Source: Drosophila pseudoobscura (Eukaryota > Arthropoda > Insecta > Diptera > Drosophilidae). From it: a DNA stretch of 64,000 nt. Below the pieces are notes generated by a model. That model was not told where the DNA came from. It worked only from the letters and a program-made list of their open reading frames with translations, and did no database searches. A program made the position numbers and the translations under genes. Below, piece after piece: positions 1 through 12,000 of this stretch. Location of the stretch: contig NC_046681.1 of NCBI RefSeq assembly GCF_009870125.1, positions 20,659,001 through 20,723,000 of the forward strand. The letters are read 5' to 3'. Position 1 is the stretch's first letter, and each line of letters begins with the position of its first letter.

Positions 1-757
1 TTGGTTCTTTCAGAATGCCTTTTTGTTGCATACTACGGGCACCTTAGATGCTGCTTGCTGCTGGACACTCGCTCCATTGAGACACAGATAGTACCACGAA
101 GAACTAATACAATAAAAAATTGCCGCAATTTGGCGATGATTTGGCCAGCGTACTTTTGTTTCTCTTTTTTTTTTTTGGGCGACTGAAGCCCGCTGACCGA
201 ACCGGGCCTCAGTCTGGCTGGACTTGTCAAACTGAAAATCACGTTCACACCGTTCAACACGAGCCTGCACCTGCACCCGCTCCTGCTCCTGCTCCTGCTA
301 CTCTCCCATCGAGAGCTGCTGCTCCACTGCACTGCATTCCTTCTCTCAGCCGCGTGTGGGGGTGCAAACTCCCCCTGCCAGCCCAGGGAACGTTCTGTTC
401 TGGGAACTGAAAGTGTGTGTGTGTGGAGCGCATTGGGGGTGCGCATGCTCACAATACACAACGACGCTGTGCGGTCGCTGCTTAATAAAATCATGGTCAA
501 TAATCGTCGTCATCTGTTGTCTCAACTGAGTTTCATCTAAAACACCAAACACTAAGGAGAATGTAAACTAAAATATAGTAGGTTCTAATTTGGATGTTGT
601 GTGGATGTGGTGGGACTATGTTGCCGACGAATCGCTTTAGCTTATCTGCATACTGTTGTTGCTGTTGCTGCTGCTGCTGCTGACGCTGCTGATGCTGATG
701 CTGGCGTTGCAGCAGAGATCGCTTGTCTTGATTGGGGCAATAGTTGTTCACCACTGG
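1..757. other. 3' flank of the HAX1-like gene; no gene seen
   Basis: This stretch lies downstream of the minus-strand HAX1-like stop codon and should include its 3'UTR. It holds short C/T-rich repeats (CTGCTC units near 270-300) and an imperfect CTG/CAG trinucleotide tract at about 652-702. Read on the minus strand the tract would encode poly-Gln, but it follows the stop codon. No reading frame here has a credible start, splice signals or family resemblance. Confidence 0.6.
652..702. repeat. Imperfect CTG/CAG trinucleotide tract
   Basis: Runs of TTG, CTG and GCTGAT units, visible directly. It sits in the putative 3'UTR of the HAX1-like gene. Confidence 0.85.
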
Positions 758-2273
758 TCACCAGAGGTTCCGTGGCATGGCATAGCCTTCTTTTGTCACA
801 AACAGGTTGCGATCGGCATACGCCACATGCTGCTCGCCCAGAGAGCCCATCTGCGGCTTGGCCTTGGCAGCCTTGCCATCGTGGGTGACCACCGTCTCCG
901 TGCGCCCATCTTTCATGCGAGTCACCGTGGTGGTCTTGTGCCCAGTCGCATCCTGGGCCACCTTGGTGGTCTCATAGCTGCCATCCGGCTTGCGCACCGT
1001 CTGGGTCATCACGCTCTGGCTAAACATCTTCGGACCCTATGAGAAATTATATTTATTAGTTATTTGAACCTTTAAATTCTGTTTCTTGTGGTTCCCACCT
1101 GATAGTTTCCCTCGAATACCCCGCCGAATGGCGTCATTCCACTGCGCGGCAACATAGGCGTCATCGGAGTCATGATCTCCGGCTTCATCCCGACGTATGG
1201 ACGGGATGGACGAGCCTGTGGCACCTCTTCGCCATCGGCTGTGATGGTGCCATGTATGCGACCCATGATGATCTCCTCATCCGTCAGCTTAGCCTTCTTC
1301 AGGCTCTTTATAAGGCGACTCTGATTGGAGGGCAAAATGTTGCCAACGGCTTCGTCGGCCGGCTCCTGTCCCTTCTTCGGATTCAGACGTTGAATGAGCG
1401 ACTGCATCTGATCGGCGTAGATCCTGAAAAACCAAAAAAATCATATAGTTTCGACTGAATGGGGCTGGCATGGGCTGTCTGCCCGACTTACTCGCCATCC
1501 AAATCCGTGTCCAGAGATTGATCATGCTGCCGAGCAAATCTCTTGAGAATCGAGCTTTCAAAACCGGGCTTCAAGACATCATCTGGGAAACAAATGGGGA
1601 CAAATGTTCTATTAATCATAGATCACAAGATACAACGACTTGGTGTTGCTTACAGAAATCATCATTATCATCATGCTCATGATCTTCGTTATCGATCGAT
1701 TCGAGGAGACGCTGCATCTGCCGCTCAAAGTGCTTCTGCATCTCCAGTGGACTGGTGAACACTTGGAATGCGAACTTGCGATCATCGTCGAAGAGCTCAT
1801 CGTCCGTTTCGGCCTCCTCGAACCACTGCGGCTTCCGGAACTCATCCTTGTTCGATGCGGATATATCGGCACCCCTGCAAGAGGAAGACCAATTCCGGAT
1901 ACACATACATTAGAATTTGTGTCCACCCGCCCCCGGGCAATCCCTTCGTTTTGAACCCCAGTACGCAGCCTCCGCAAATCATGCACACACACACACACTC
2001 ACACATCTGCCTCTGTTCATGTGTGTGTGTGTTTGTGTGGGTGTATATATCCTGGTGAAAATGTATCTATCATGGCAGGTGCCTGGTTATCGATCCAATT
2101 GAAAATGCCGCAGTCGGCGTAAGGTTTTGTTCCTCTTATTTTTAAACATTCACTTGTCTGCCGCCAAAGTGGCGGCTGGCTTGCATAATCTATTGCTATT
2201 AATCACATGTACTCAACACTCACTCCTGCTTCTTTTCCTCCTGCGATTTGAACATTTTCTTGAGTATATCCAT
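758..2273 (-). CDS. HAX1-like protein (HCLS1-associated protein X-1 family), five exons
   Basis: The exons are 2273-2224, 1874-1654, 1582-1492, 1423-1099 and 1036-758. All introns are GT-AG and phases join cleanly, giving 321 residues; the start reads MDILKKMFKSQEEKKQ. The C-terminal third carries the HAX1 signature: a GRIHGTI segment, a proline/methionine-rich linker, then VMTQTVRKPDGSYETTK and a TTTVTRMKDGRTETVVTH stretch that parallels the KITKPDG...GRTETTVT block of vertebrate HAX1. The centre is acidic (EDHEHDDNDD). Family members bind cortactin/HS1-type proteins and mitochondrial proteases and are linked to survival of mitochondria-rich cells; that role is inferred by family. Vertebrate HAX1 is about 280 residues, so the size fits. 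Exon 1 encodes only 16 codons plus two bases, which makes the start the least certain part. No signal peptide or membrane segment is seen. Confidence 0.85.
1984..2044. repeat. Paired (CA)n and (GT)n microsatellites in intron 1 of the HAX1-like gene
   Basis: A CA run near 1984-2005 is followed by a GT run near 2020-2044, so the two could pair as a hairpin in RNA. The same intron (1875-2223) also has a GCCGCC/GGCGGC hairpin near 2160-2176. No other content is seen. Confidence 0.8.
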
Positions 2274-4048
2274 TTCTAGTTGGTTCTTCTTCGCTGGTAA
2301 ATTGATAGAACAAAAACGCAAGTGTCCTTGACAGAGTTCAAAGCAAACAGTTTAAAGAAAACTAAAAGAACCAAAACGACCCGAATGCCACAATTGCAGA
2401 AAATGTCGCTTAATTGTTCAATTAATTGTTTAATGTTTATCTAGGAATATTTTTTGCAAGAAATTTTTACACGACACCGAACTCCCGAATAAACAGCTGA
2501 TCCATGGTAGAATTATTCTAAGGTGCGGCGAGAGCGTTCTTCGATGGCCAAACTTGTTTCCAGCCCTGGCTATTGGCAGTCCATTCGGGTTTAACTAAAA
2601 TAACTCAAGGAGCTCGCTCCAAATATCCAAATTAATATGTTTTTATATACAGATCACGTTTTTGAACTCTCGTTCACCAAGGAACTTAACAGTATTCTTG
2701 AATGCCGCTAATAGCGCTCGCTCACCTTTATAATAATTCTACCCTGATCGTTTTGTTTAATCGAAATGCAAGTTGTTTGGCGCGCAAATTTGAACTGCAC
2801 TTTTATCACCGCTAACGCAAAAACTTACTTCTTAAATTTTGATTTCAGTTTGTATATTGTTTTCAAAGTGCTACATGTTAAGTTTATAAGATAATATTAT
2901 GATGTTTTTTTCTAATGTAACCAGATCTATACGAGAATACATACTTATTTATAGCTGGTTCATCAAATGATTGGGGGGCAAGTCTTTTGTGAGAACAGTT
3001 TGTATCTTTTGTTTGGTGGATATTTCCAAATTAAAGACAAATATTGCTTATCATATAGCAGAGGTTATAAGAATTAAACTAAAGAACTTTCCCAAGATGC
3101 AAAACTTTCTTTCGATGGCTTAAAAACGGCAATAGGAACATATATGATTGTTCGCAGAGAAGAATTTTTAGCGGCGTAGCAAAACTGCATTGCCTTAATG
3201 CATTTTGGAATTGTCCCATAATATTCTCGAGTCTAGCTTAAAGATACCACACACAAACACGTATGTATCTGCAGCCAGAGCTTAAAGGTTTCCGCATTTC
3301 GAGTTCTGTTGGGGGCGGCCATTTCCTGGTCTCGTAGTCGCATTCAAAGATCTTATCTGTTGTTGCTTATCGGGCTTTTGTGTGTGGGCCGTCTTCTTCG
3401 CTGTTGTTTTTGACTACGAATCGAGTGATAAGTGACTGATGAGTGACCGTGCGAATTGGCACACACCACACACGAGTGCGAACGAAAGTGTAGACGAAAA
3501 AAAAGCACTGGGAATGATCTAGGTCTGTGTTTATCACGTTCAAACAAATAGTTGATGGGGTCTGTCTGGATGGGCCCTAGTGTCTGTGGCTTGACGAAAT
3601 GTCGTTGCCTCCGCTGCCTTATCAGTGGCTAATCCACAAATGGGTGGGGCTTATCGGAGGGCTGTGGCGGTATATAGCCATGACCGATAATAAATAAGGG
3701 GCGCCGTGACAGGCTCGATAAACAAAAGCCTTTGTTATTTATAATTTTAATTATTAAAATGCGGAGCAGATATATGTATGTATGTATAGAATAGAGATGT
3801 GGGCTTGAAATTCGGCAACGTGACCACGAAAGCACTTAATACACGATAATTTAAATACACAATACACAAAACTAAAAATATGAATCTCAATGGGGAGGGG
3901 GATGAATCCTGGTAGGGATGGCGATGGCGATGGCTGTGCCTTAGATTTGATTTGATTAAACAATAACAATAGTTTCCAAAATTAAACAATGGCTCTCACA
4001 AGGATCCCAACAACAACAGCAGCATAACAAGGAGTCAAAGGCGCTCGA
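2274..4048. other. Intergenic DNA between two minus-strand genes
   Basis: This holds the 5' flank and UTR of the HAX1-like gene and the 3' flank of the DUF89 gene. AT-rich, with no convincing coding exon. The only structured element noticed is the inverted-repeat pair at about 2507-2743, listed separately. Confidence 0.6.
2507..2743. mobile_element. MITE-like element with imperfect terminal inverted repeats
   Basis: The left end reads GGTAGAATTATTCTAAGGTG followed by CGGCGAGAGCG. The right end, on the other strand, reads GGTAGAATTATTATAAAGGTG followed by AGCGAGCG. The two ends are inverted near-copies of about 28-30 bp enclosing about 180 bp with no ORF. CTGATC occurs just outside both ends in direct orientation, although 3 bp further out on the left, so a target-site duplication is possible but not clean. 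The family is not recognised. Confidence 0.45.
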
Positions 4049-5140
4049 CTAGCTGATCGCCTCGTATTTGCAGATGACGGCAAACATCTCGTCGCCACCC
4101 AGATACTTGGCCAGCCACCGATTCTTGATCACGGCCAGCTTCAGGGTCTCGCAGCTGAAGTGGGCATTGAGGTTCGTGTGTAGGGCCCGTCCCATGCCCT
4201 CGATCACGAGCAGATCAGTCTCATTGGCAGCTATGGCGTCGCACAGATCCCGCGGAAGGGTTCGCATATCCAAGCAGGGTCCCGACTGTCCATTGGCGTA
4301 GACAAGCAGGCGGGCAGAGGACCAGGCCGACGATAGGACAGCACACTCGCCGGCACACTCATCGAGCAGCGCGCTCAGTTCCCGACTGGTCACATCGTTC
4401 AGCGAGGGTTCACTGTTGGCGCACAGCAGCACCTTGGTTCCACGCCTCAGCAGCTCCCGGACGAAGGGCAGTATGCCGAGCACTACATCCACGCCGCTGT
4501 TATCCACAAATACCACAGCGCACTTGTGCGGCGGCTGGTCGCTGCTGATTCGCAGGCGCTTTAGCCAATTGTCCAGATTATCCAGCAGCCAGGGCCGCTT
4601 CTCTATCCTGTCCAGAGCCGAGTGGAGGCCAAAGCTGCTGTCCTGTTCCAGTATGTTGGATATGGCCTGGGCGCCCCAGTCGAACATGTTGCCCGCAAGG
4701 ACTCCCCGCACGAGCTCCGTCCATTTGTCATCCGGATTCTGAATGGCATCAATCTCCTCTAGCCGCAGCTTGAGCCGCGCCTTCGCCGAGGCATTCTCCA
4801 GCTGCTTTTGGTTTCGCCACGGATCCGTGAAGCCAAAGCGCCTCAGCATCGTTTCGTTCAGCTTGAGCAGCTCGCTGGTGCCCAGGATCACTCTGCCACT
4901 GTTGTTGGCTATATTGCTTTGATAGTCGTCCAATTGCTGGAGATAGGCTGTTTTGAACTGCTCCGCTCGTTCCTCGGCCGTCGAGTCCTCCGCCTGCGAT
5001 TTGGCCGCTTGCTTGGCAAATTTGATAACCATATCGCGAAAGCAAGGAAACCAGTAGGCGGCCGCTTTGGCGTCTGTATTGAGGTCCAGGGTATCTGGAT
5101 GATAGCTGGCCGCATCTGGCAGCAGGACGCAGCTGTGCAT
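4049..5140 (-). CDS. DUF89 metal-dependent phosphatase, 4'-phosphopantetheine phosphatase-like (PANK4 C-terminal type)
   Basis: A single open exon encodes 363 residues from the ATG at 5140 (MHSCVLLPDAASYHPDTLDL). The frame stays open upstream to 5221 with no other ATG. The whole length follows the DUF89 half of vertebrate PANK4: YxPDTLDL near the start, AGNMFDWGA near residue 150, the metal-site FVDNSG at about 211-216, the LNDVT segment, VIEGMGRALHTN near 312-323, and a C-terminal LAVIKN...FAVICKYE. Unlike PANK4, no kinase half is present, as in stand-alone DUF89 proteins. Members hydrolyse 4'-phosphopantetheine or damaged forms of it and so limit CoA synthesis; this activity is inferred. 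In D. melanogaster the neighbour of RpL37A is a gene of this kind. A TTTTCAG sequence near 5212 could be a splice acceptor, so an upstream coding exon is not excluded. Confidence 0.88.
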   Translation of the reverse strand: MHSCVLLPDAASYHPDTLDLNTDAKAAAYWFPCFRDMVIKFAKQAAKSQAEDSTAEERAEQFKTAYLQQLDDYQSNIANNSGRVILGTSELLKLNETMLRRFGFTDPWRNQKQLENASAKARLKLRLEEIDAIQNPDDKWTELVRGVLAGNMFDWGAQAISNILEQDSSFGLHSALDRIEKRPWLLDNLDNWLKRLRISSDQPPHKCAVVFVDNSGVDVVLGILPFVRELLRRGTKVLLCANSEPSLNDVTSRELSALLDECAGECAVLSSAWSSARLLVYANGQSGPCLDMRTLPRDLCDAIAANETDLLVIEGMGRALHTNLNAHFSCETLKLAVIKNRWLAKYLGGDEMFAVICKYEAIS

Positions 5141-5582
5141 GGCTTCACTGGTCGACACTTTTCGCTGCTGCTGGGCAAATGTTGGTGTGCTCAGGTGCGT
5201 AAGACGCCTGAAAATTAGCAAAATTTTAGCCGCAATTGTGTTGTTTTTTTTGTGACGTGCGCACTATTTATTAATGCGCAGACAGAGTGACCATATATCT
5301 GGCGTTATTCTCCCCGATAGAACGAGACAGAAACAGATTACAGCAAGAAAATGAAACTATCATATTTCACCTAATCTTTGAAAAATATTTCAATTTATAT
5401 GTACCATTTTTCCGGCAATTGACGATTATAAGCTCTCCCAAACCCCAATTTAATTGAATTCGAGCTCAATAACGCGTTAGTGCCGTCAGTCAGCTGTAAG
5501 CGCAGCCAACTTCACCCCCGACTGCACCACTCACGGCTCTTTCCGGTTGGGATTTTTGACAAATCAACAACACAACAGAAAA
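5141..5582. promoter_or_regulatory. Bidirectional promoter between the DUF89 gene and RpL37A
   Basis: The two genes are head to head. On the minus strand TGGTCACTCTG (5293-5283) is one mismatch from the M1BP/Motif 1 consensus. On the plus strand CTCTTTCC at 5537-5544 matches the pyrimidine TCT initiator of ribosomal-protein genes, placing the RpL37A start near 5539 and giving a leader of about 44 nt. The motif identities are established; their use here is inferred. Confidence 0.65.
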
Positions 5583-6109
5583 ATGGTACGAAAAAAATTT
5601 AAATAAATACGCGTAATCCTCAATGGAAATGATACAAATGGACAATATATGACCTAAACATGTTATTTACTGTCAGCTGGCAGTGGGATTTAGTGGCTGA
5701 GAGTGTTGAAAGTGCATTTAATTTGTGTAATCATGTAAACTAATTTGTATTATTTTCTATATGTACGAATAGGCCAAGCGCACCAAGAAGGTTGGAATCG
5801 TAGGTAAATATGGTACCCGTTATGGTGCCTCCCTGCGTAAGATGGTCAAGAAGATGGAAATTACCCAGCACAGCAAATACACTTGCTCGTTCTGCGGAAA
5901 GGTAAGAGATCCACACAGATTACATTCCTCCCTCATATGACTAATGTTGTGCTTCTCTTTAGGATTCCATGAAGCGCGCTGTTGTCGGCATCTGGTCCTG
6001 CAAACGCTGCAAGCGTACCGTTGCCGGTGGTGCCTGGGTGTACTCTACAACCGCTGCCGCGTCCGTGCGCTCCGCTGTCCGTCGTCTGCGTGAGACCAAG
6101 GAACAGTAA
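5583..6109 (+). CDS. RpL37A: Large ribosomal subunit protein eL43 (RpL37A)
   Basis: The exons are 5583-5585 (ATG alone), 5773-5901 and 5963-6109. The product is 92 residues, the usual eL43 length, beginning [20 protein letters not shown]. The zinc ribbon is complete with Cys39, Cys42, Cys57 and Cys60, and the tail is the conserved [19 protein letters not shown] segment. It is a structural component of the cytosolic 60S subunit. The first exon contributes only the initiator Met before a GTACG donor, which is fixed by the short TCT-type leader upstream. Codon choice is biased to C/G third positions as expected for a highly expressed gene. It diverges from the DUF89 gene and points toward the 3' end of Pgant5. 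Confidence 0.97.
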
Positions 6110-6235
6110 AACATTGCTTTAATGCTCCATTGCTTATGCTAGTTCCAGTAGTTAACCCTGGAAGGATAATCCTTGTAGGGCTAATCGACAACGCGATTTT
6201 CTTGTGGTTTGCGCCGCGCCGGTCAAGTGAAAAAT

Positions 6236-6241
6236 AATAAA
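6236..6241 (+). terminator. RpL37A polyadenylation signal AATAAA
   Basis: A canonical AATAAA lies about 127 nt after the stop codon, in an A-rich context followed by a T-rich stretch. It gives a short 3'UTR, normal for a ribosomal-protein gene. Confidence 0.7.
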
Positions 6242-9083
6242 AAATTGTTTTTACTTTTATCAGTAAGAAAAATGAAGTGATGTTTTGTCTGTTTTTTAAC
6301 TGGAATTTCCGCCCCATGGCCCCCACCATAGTGTGCATTTGGAAGTGTATTATATTTAGCTGAAGACCTTTTCAGTGTTCTTGGATTGGAAAAAGTGCTT
6401 CTGGAAGTGGATAAGGTTCTGTGGCAGAGGTATTTTAAGTTATCTTGGATGATGATGAGCTATGTATGGAATGTATACAGCTATCATGCTTTATGGTTTC
6501 AATGGAAAGGTTCAGTTGTCCTTATCATCAATTACACTCAGCCGACAGTAGATACTACTTGGAAGTCTTTGAGAGTAAGAGCAAGTTTATCTGCCACGGC
6601 TCCCGTCCCAATATGCATCTCAATTGGTTCAATAGCTAATCCTGAGCCGATGTCTTTATCGGATATCTGCCATAGTCACAGGAATGTTACACTTTCAAGA
6701 GCACTGTTGGATGATTTGGATATGAATGGTATTCTTCAAACGCATCTATAAGGTGGGAAATCAACTTTAAGGGCTGTCGAAAAACTAATATGGTCCAGAG
6801 CTCATGAAATTCGAATACAATCACACTAATGGGCAATGAAACTTAAACTCAGAAAGATAAGGGAATGGAGGCACTGAAATCATAGAACTAATATCAAAGA
6901 TTATACAATTCCAAGATGTTGCATGAAGGACCAAATAGCTGTTCTATGGCGGGGTTTTCATTACGCCCCATAGACAGAGGACGCGCGTGGGGTTTCAATC
7001 CTCAAAAATTTAAATGGAATTTGCATTATCTTGTATAGTCTTAGTAGGAAGAGTTCAGAAAGGGGCCAATTCCATTCGCTAACAGGAACAGCAGCAATCG
7101 ATATAGTTCTACGATAAAAGAGGTTTCAAATAATTACAGTGCTGCGCCAAAAATAAATATCTGTGGAAACTGCAGATATAGAAAGATCAATGCTGATCTA
7201 CATAAATATATATTATGTATTGTAGGAAATACAGGTTCCTGGATAAAATTCGAATATGTATTTATCATCAAAAGCATAAATTCAACGGCTTGTGGACTAC
7301 CACAATATCCTCCGAATACAAGTATTCCGCTTATTAAGTAAAACTCTGTACTATTTATGGATTTTCTCTTAAATTTGTCATCATTTTTTTATTTATAAAA
7401 TTTAAAAAGTCTCTAAACAAACAAAAAATGTAATATTTAAAGGAAATTTCATAAAAATATTGGCTTACATTTCAGTTTTATGATTATCATTATCATTCCT
7501 ATTAGGTTTTTCGATTTGTGTGTGGTTTTGAGAGATGTTACAATTGAGAAATGATTTGGCTAAACATATAATTCAACAATTAAAACATATAGGCAGCTCT
7601 ATTGTTGCATAATATGCCATATATGATGGTTATAGATATATGGATACTAATAGGTTCTTGGTGGAAGGAGGGGTGTTTTCGACCTGCCTGTGTCTTGTGT
7701 TTCATAATTGGATTTGTTTTCCTGTTTGCTATGTTAAATGTTAAAAATTAAAATTGCACCGTCACCAGTTAAAAATAGTTACTATTTTCATTCATCATAT
7801 GTATATATCGTTTCCTATAGCTATGGTCTCTGTTGATTTTGTTTAAAAATAAATTTAGCTAAAAAGTTTTACTTGGCCTGTGTCTGTGTCTCGTCCCAAG
7901 GGTTCTGTTCTGTGGAATTTCCGTATACAAACATCTTTTTCATTGGAATACTTTTTTTTAAATATTTACACAATAGCTGACAGATTTCATTCATTGAGCA
8001 ATTTCATGTTTTCTTGTTTAGTTGAGAGCTATTGCTGATGGGTGTGGCCAAAACTTTGGACTAAATCTAATTTTAATTTAGAACCTAGAGTCGAACTTAG
8101 AACTAAATGCAATTTATAGTACAGTTTTTGCTTGCTTCGCATATACGCATATACATACTATATAAATATTTTATTTAAATGTATATTTTTAATAGCTACT
8201 TTAATTTTATGTACAAATCTTCTTATTTACTTTTCTTGTGGTTTATTTCTCATCATTTGTCATTTATAAATATTTGATTTTTTACACTGTATTTATGATA
8301 TGCGTGCAATTTTTAAGAGATTTTCTTTTTAGTTTTGTTTTGCCATTTCTTGTATAATGATTATGGGGGGTTAAGAAGCATTTTTCTTGTATGATATGAA
8401 GAGCCCATCGTTTTGGTACAAAGCAACAGATTTTTCCTTTTATATATAATATGTATATTGCCTAAAAGTAGAATAGGGACAGGGGCTGGGGACACAGGGC
8501 ATGAAAACAGATGTGTCCCTCTCATATAAATTCTATCTAGGAATGTTGGGGGAGGGCTGGGGAGTGCTGTTGTTTCATCGTATTATTAATTAAATATTGA
8601 TTATATGTTTCTGCTATGACACACTTGTGGCAATTGCTCTTGGCCTTGCATTCGCTTTAAATCATATTCTGTGAAGCACAAAATGTCATTTAAATGCCAA
8701 TTTATTGGTACTTGGTCGAAGCTAATGTAAATTTACAATTACCATATACATATACATATATGTATATATATATATAGATCTATATAAATCGTAGAACTGC
8801 CTGCCTACACACAGATGCATACATATATCTAAATTGTAGTACTGACTCTCACGCATACACTCGGGAAGACATCCTGCCACAAAGGACAAACACATTCACT
8901 CACACATAGAGATAGAGAGAGAGAGAGAAAACTTAGATCAGAAGTAAACTTAAAGCTAAATAAATGTCAATAAACAAAAGCCAGCAAAAATCAACACAAA
9001 TTGGAAGTTCTCAGTATAGTTAGTAGGATCCGTTTAGTTTAGTTTTGTTGTTGTTGTTAGTTAGTTGGATGTTGCGAGGGTTA
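6242..9083. other. Intergenic DNA and long 3'UTR of Pgant5
   Basis: This separates the convergent RpL37A and Pgant5. The right part, perhaps from about 7400 up, is AT-rich with several minus-strand AATAAA candidates (for example TTTATT on plus near 8168 and 8245) and is probably Pgant5 3'UTR. The segment 6360-7340 is less AT-rich and has broken reading frames with stops, possibly a decayed element. TA and GA microsatellites lie near 8750-8776 and 8909-8929. Confidence 0.5.
6386..7340. pseudogene. Possible decayed element between RpL37A and Pgant5
   Basis: The base composition is more balanced than in the surrounding AT-rich DNA, and several frames keep readable stretches of 40-120 codons broken by stops. 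The longest frame (to the TAA at 6749-6751) lacks an ATG near its beginning. No known protein or transposon is recognised. Chance is not excluded. Confidence 0.2.
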
Positions 9084-12000
9084 CTAGTGTGCCTGCCACT
9101 TGAACTTGGACTCCATCAGCCACTGCTGGCCCTTGCCATAGCTGCAGGGCCGCAACAGCGGCGTATTGGCATCATCTCTGGTGGCGCGCTGTAAGCACTG
9201 GCCCGTATTCGTGTGACGTATCCACTTCTCCTGCGATACAAAATACATTCTTAAGTATCACTGATAAAAGAGTATGATGTATATTTATGACGAACCTCCG
9301 CATCGTAGACCCACTCCTGATTGCCACCCATATTGTGGCAACGCACCATATTGACCGGGCCATTGGAGCTGGCCGCATCGAGGCACAGATCATCGGACAT
9401 GATCTGCTGTCGCTTGGTGTAGGCAAACACCTGATTGCCACCCAAGCCATGGCAATAGCTAATGCCAACCTTTTCATTATACTTCCTGCCCATGGTATCC
9501 AGGCAGGTTTCCGTTTCCGCATTGCGTATCTGAAGGGTAACAGATTAGATTATGAATTAAAATATATATTACAAAATAAATAAACATACCTCGCCCAGAT
9601 AGTAATAATCCAAGGGCATTAAACTCTCTGGATAAACATTCTCCAAATACCAGCGGAAACTTTTGCACTTGAGACGATCACGCAGATCCTTGCGATCGCT
9701 AACATCTCCCGCCGAAGCTTTGCGAGCACCTAAAGTTCCAGCAGTACAAAAGGAGAGAGAGATATAAGGAGATCAGTAAGGATACTCGAGTACTTGTCGC
9801 AACAACATCAATGTAAGTGTGGGCTCTGTTTGTGTTAGGATCTACATGCATGTTTAACATTTTAAAAGCAATTTCGAATAATAAATACAAAAGAATTTGT
9901 GCGGGTGCTGGAGGAAAGTACTTTCAGAGTATTCACAACCGCAGAGATTCTTTATGATTTCCACGTTAGTACATTTAAAGCAAGCAAAGGATGCTATCTA
10001 CATACATACATATATTATCCACAAAAATTACAAGGCTTAGAGCCCCAAGATATATACAATTTTCTCTTGCATACCCCAACAAAAATGTTATTATAATACA
10101 CAAAAATTAGTGGAGTACAGATAATATTTAAGCATGGAAACCCTTAACCAAGATTTAAATTTTAACTGGCTTTCAAGTAATTACTTTTTAGTTTTATTGA
10201 GTAACCCTGATAAAGAAAAACATAAAAACAAGGACAAATAAAAATGGCGGGCTATTGATTCACATGTTTGGAATAAACCATAATCCAAATACCTTTCCGT
10301 GAATACCCCTGATGTGGAAAATGCAAAGACAAAACAGTGGTGGGGAGGGGGGACAAAGAGAACAGGCGTCGGGTGTGCGGTGGGGGGAGAGTGGAGAGGA
10401 ACTCAAGAATTATTATAGGACAGACACACAACAAAAAATATTTGCACAACGAAAAAAATACGTATTTAAAAGGTGAATCGATAAAACTATTTGGTGGTTG
10501 ATTGATTGGTGGATTGATTGCTTTTCGGTGGTTTGGATTTTGTTGTCACGGCCATGCCATAAATCATAAATATTGAGATATAGTAGATATATAGACAATT
10601 GCGTAATGCAGGGCGTGCGGCTTGCACTATGTATTTGTATGTATAGGGTGGATATACGGAACAAAACACTATTTAAGAGACAGACAATAGAGAAATAGAG
10701 AAATTGAACGTGAGAGAATGAGAGACAGAAAGTGAAGGAAGCATTCCGTTTGGTTTTGGTTTGGTTTTTGTATTGTTTTTGGTTTTGGTTTTGTTTTGTT
10801 TTTTATTTGTTAACCTGGATAAAAACTGTAGTAGAACTCTTTCCAGTCGTCCAGCCAAACCTCAACCAGACGCGCATTATTGTGATTCACAATCTCCGTG
10901 GTGCCGCCTGGGAAGGTATACGGCGTTGACTTGCGAAAGACATGACCCACACGAGAGCAGGGCGCTATCTCGAGGACACCGCCACACATCCAAACCTGAA
11001 GGCGGAGGCGGAGGCAAAGGCGGTTTTTGTGGTTTCATATTTTGATTTTTTGTTGATTGTGTGTGGTATTTTTTTTTTTCATAAGAGTTTTTGTGTGTTT
11101 GACAATCGAGCATTACAATCGAGCATTTTTGGCAAAAGAAATTGGACGAGAAAGATATACACAAATATATATAGAAAAGCTGTTTTGTTAATATATAGAG
11201 TTATATAATAGCCAAGCGCAAGTTTGTAGCGAGTTCCTGCTGTTGTTTTAGCCTAAAACCCCCCTCAGAGGTAAGGGATATCGAGAAGGAGAGACAGAGA
11301 AAGAGCGACCTCTAAAAGTTAGGAGAGTTTTTGGTGGGGATTGTGGATTGTAAGCACTAGCAAATATGGAAAACGAGCAAGGATTCTGAAACTAACGAGT
11401 AGCTAAAACACATTGATTGATTGAACCTCTTGGGAGGACACAATACAGTGTCTGAATAAGGGATATTTCCGCTTAAGAAAGCTGCTTAAAGGACTACCAG
11501 TGTATTATCTGAAGAAGTAGCGAGTTTAGGTACTGCATCTAACGAGTAGCTACAAAAACATTGAATGCTTTGAGCAGGATATAGGAACGTTTTTTTTCAG
11601 AAGCAAAACATGACAATTTCGAGTTTACAAAATCGCTAGTATGGTTCCGCATTAGTTTTAGTTAGTAAAGGTAAGGCCTATACAAATTTAACTCTTAAGA
11701 AAACTGTACATTAAACTCTCAGCGAGAAAAAAAGAGACGAGTACAGGGATTATAAAACGAGAGGCGGTAACGAGTAACCGTAGTATTTCTAGAGTTTTTC
11801 CAAACAATGTAACGAGTCCCTAAAAGTGCTTATCAAAACCACACCCAAACCCATTGAGACACAACCAGGGGACACAAAGGTTATTCCCAACAAAAGAAAA
11901 CTATGATCAAATTAAATATTAGTTACAACTAAAAATAAAAAAGAACTAATTATTAAAATTAATTACCAATCGTTCTGATACTTAAAGCATAATTAATAAG

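Noticed and set aside
5586..5772. Possible C/D snoRNA in RpL37A intron 1
   Set aside because: An ATGATAC and a CTGA exist about 80 nt apart, but the C box has a mismatch and no terminal stem pairs around them.
6386..6751. Open frame of about 121 codons downstream of RpL37A
   Set aside because: No ATG at its beginning, no promoter, no family resemblance, and competing broken frames in the same place. Kept only as a possible relic.
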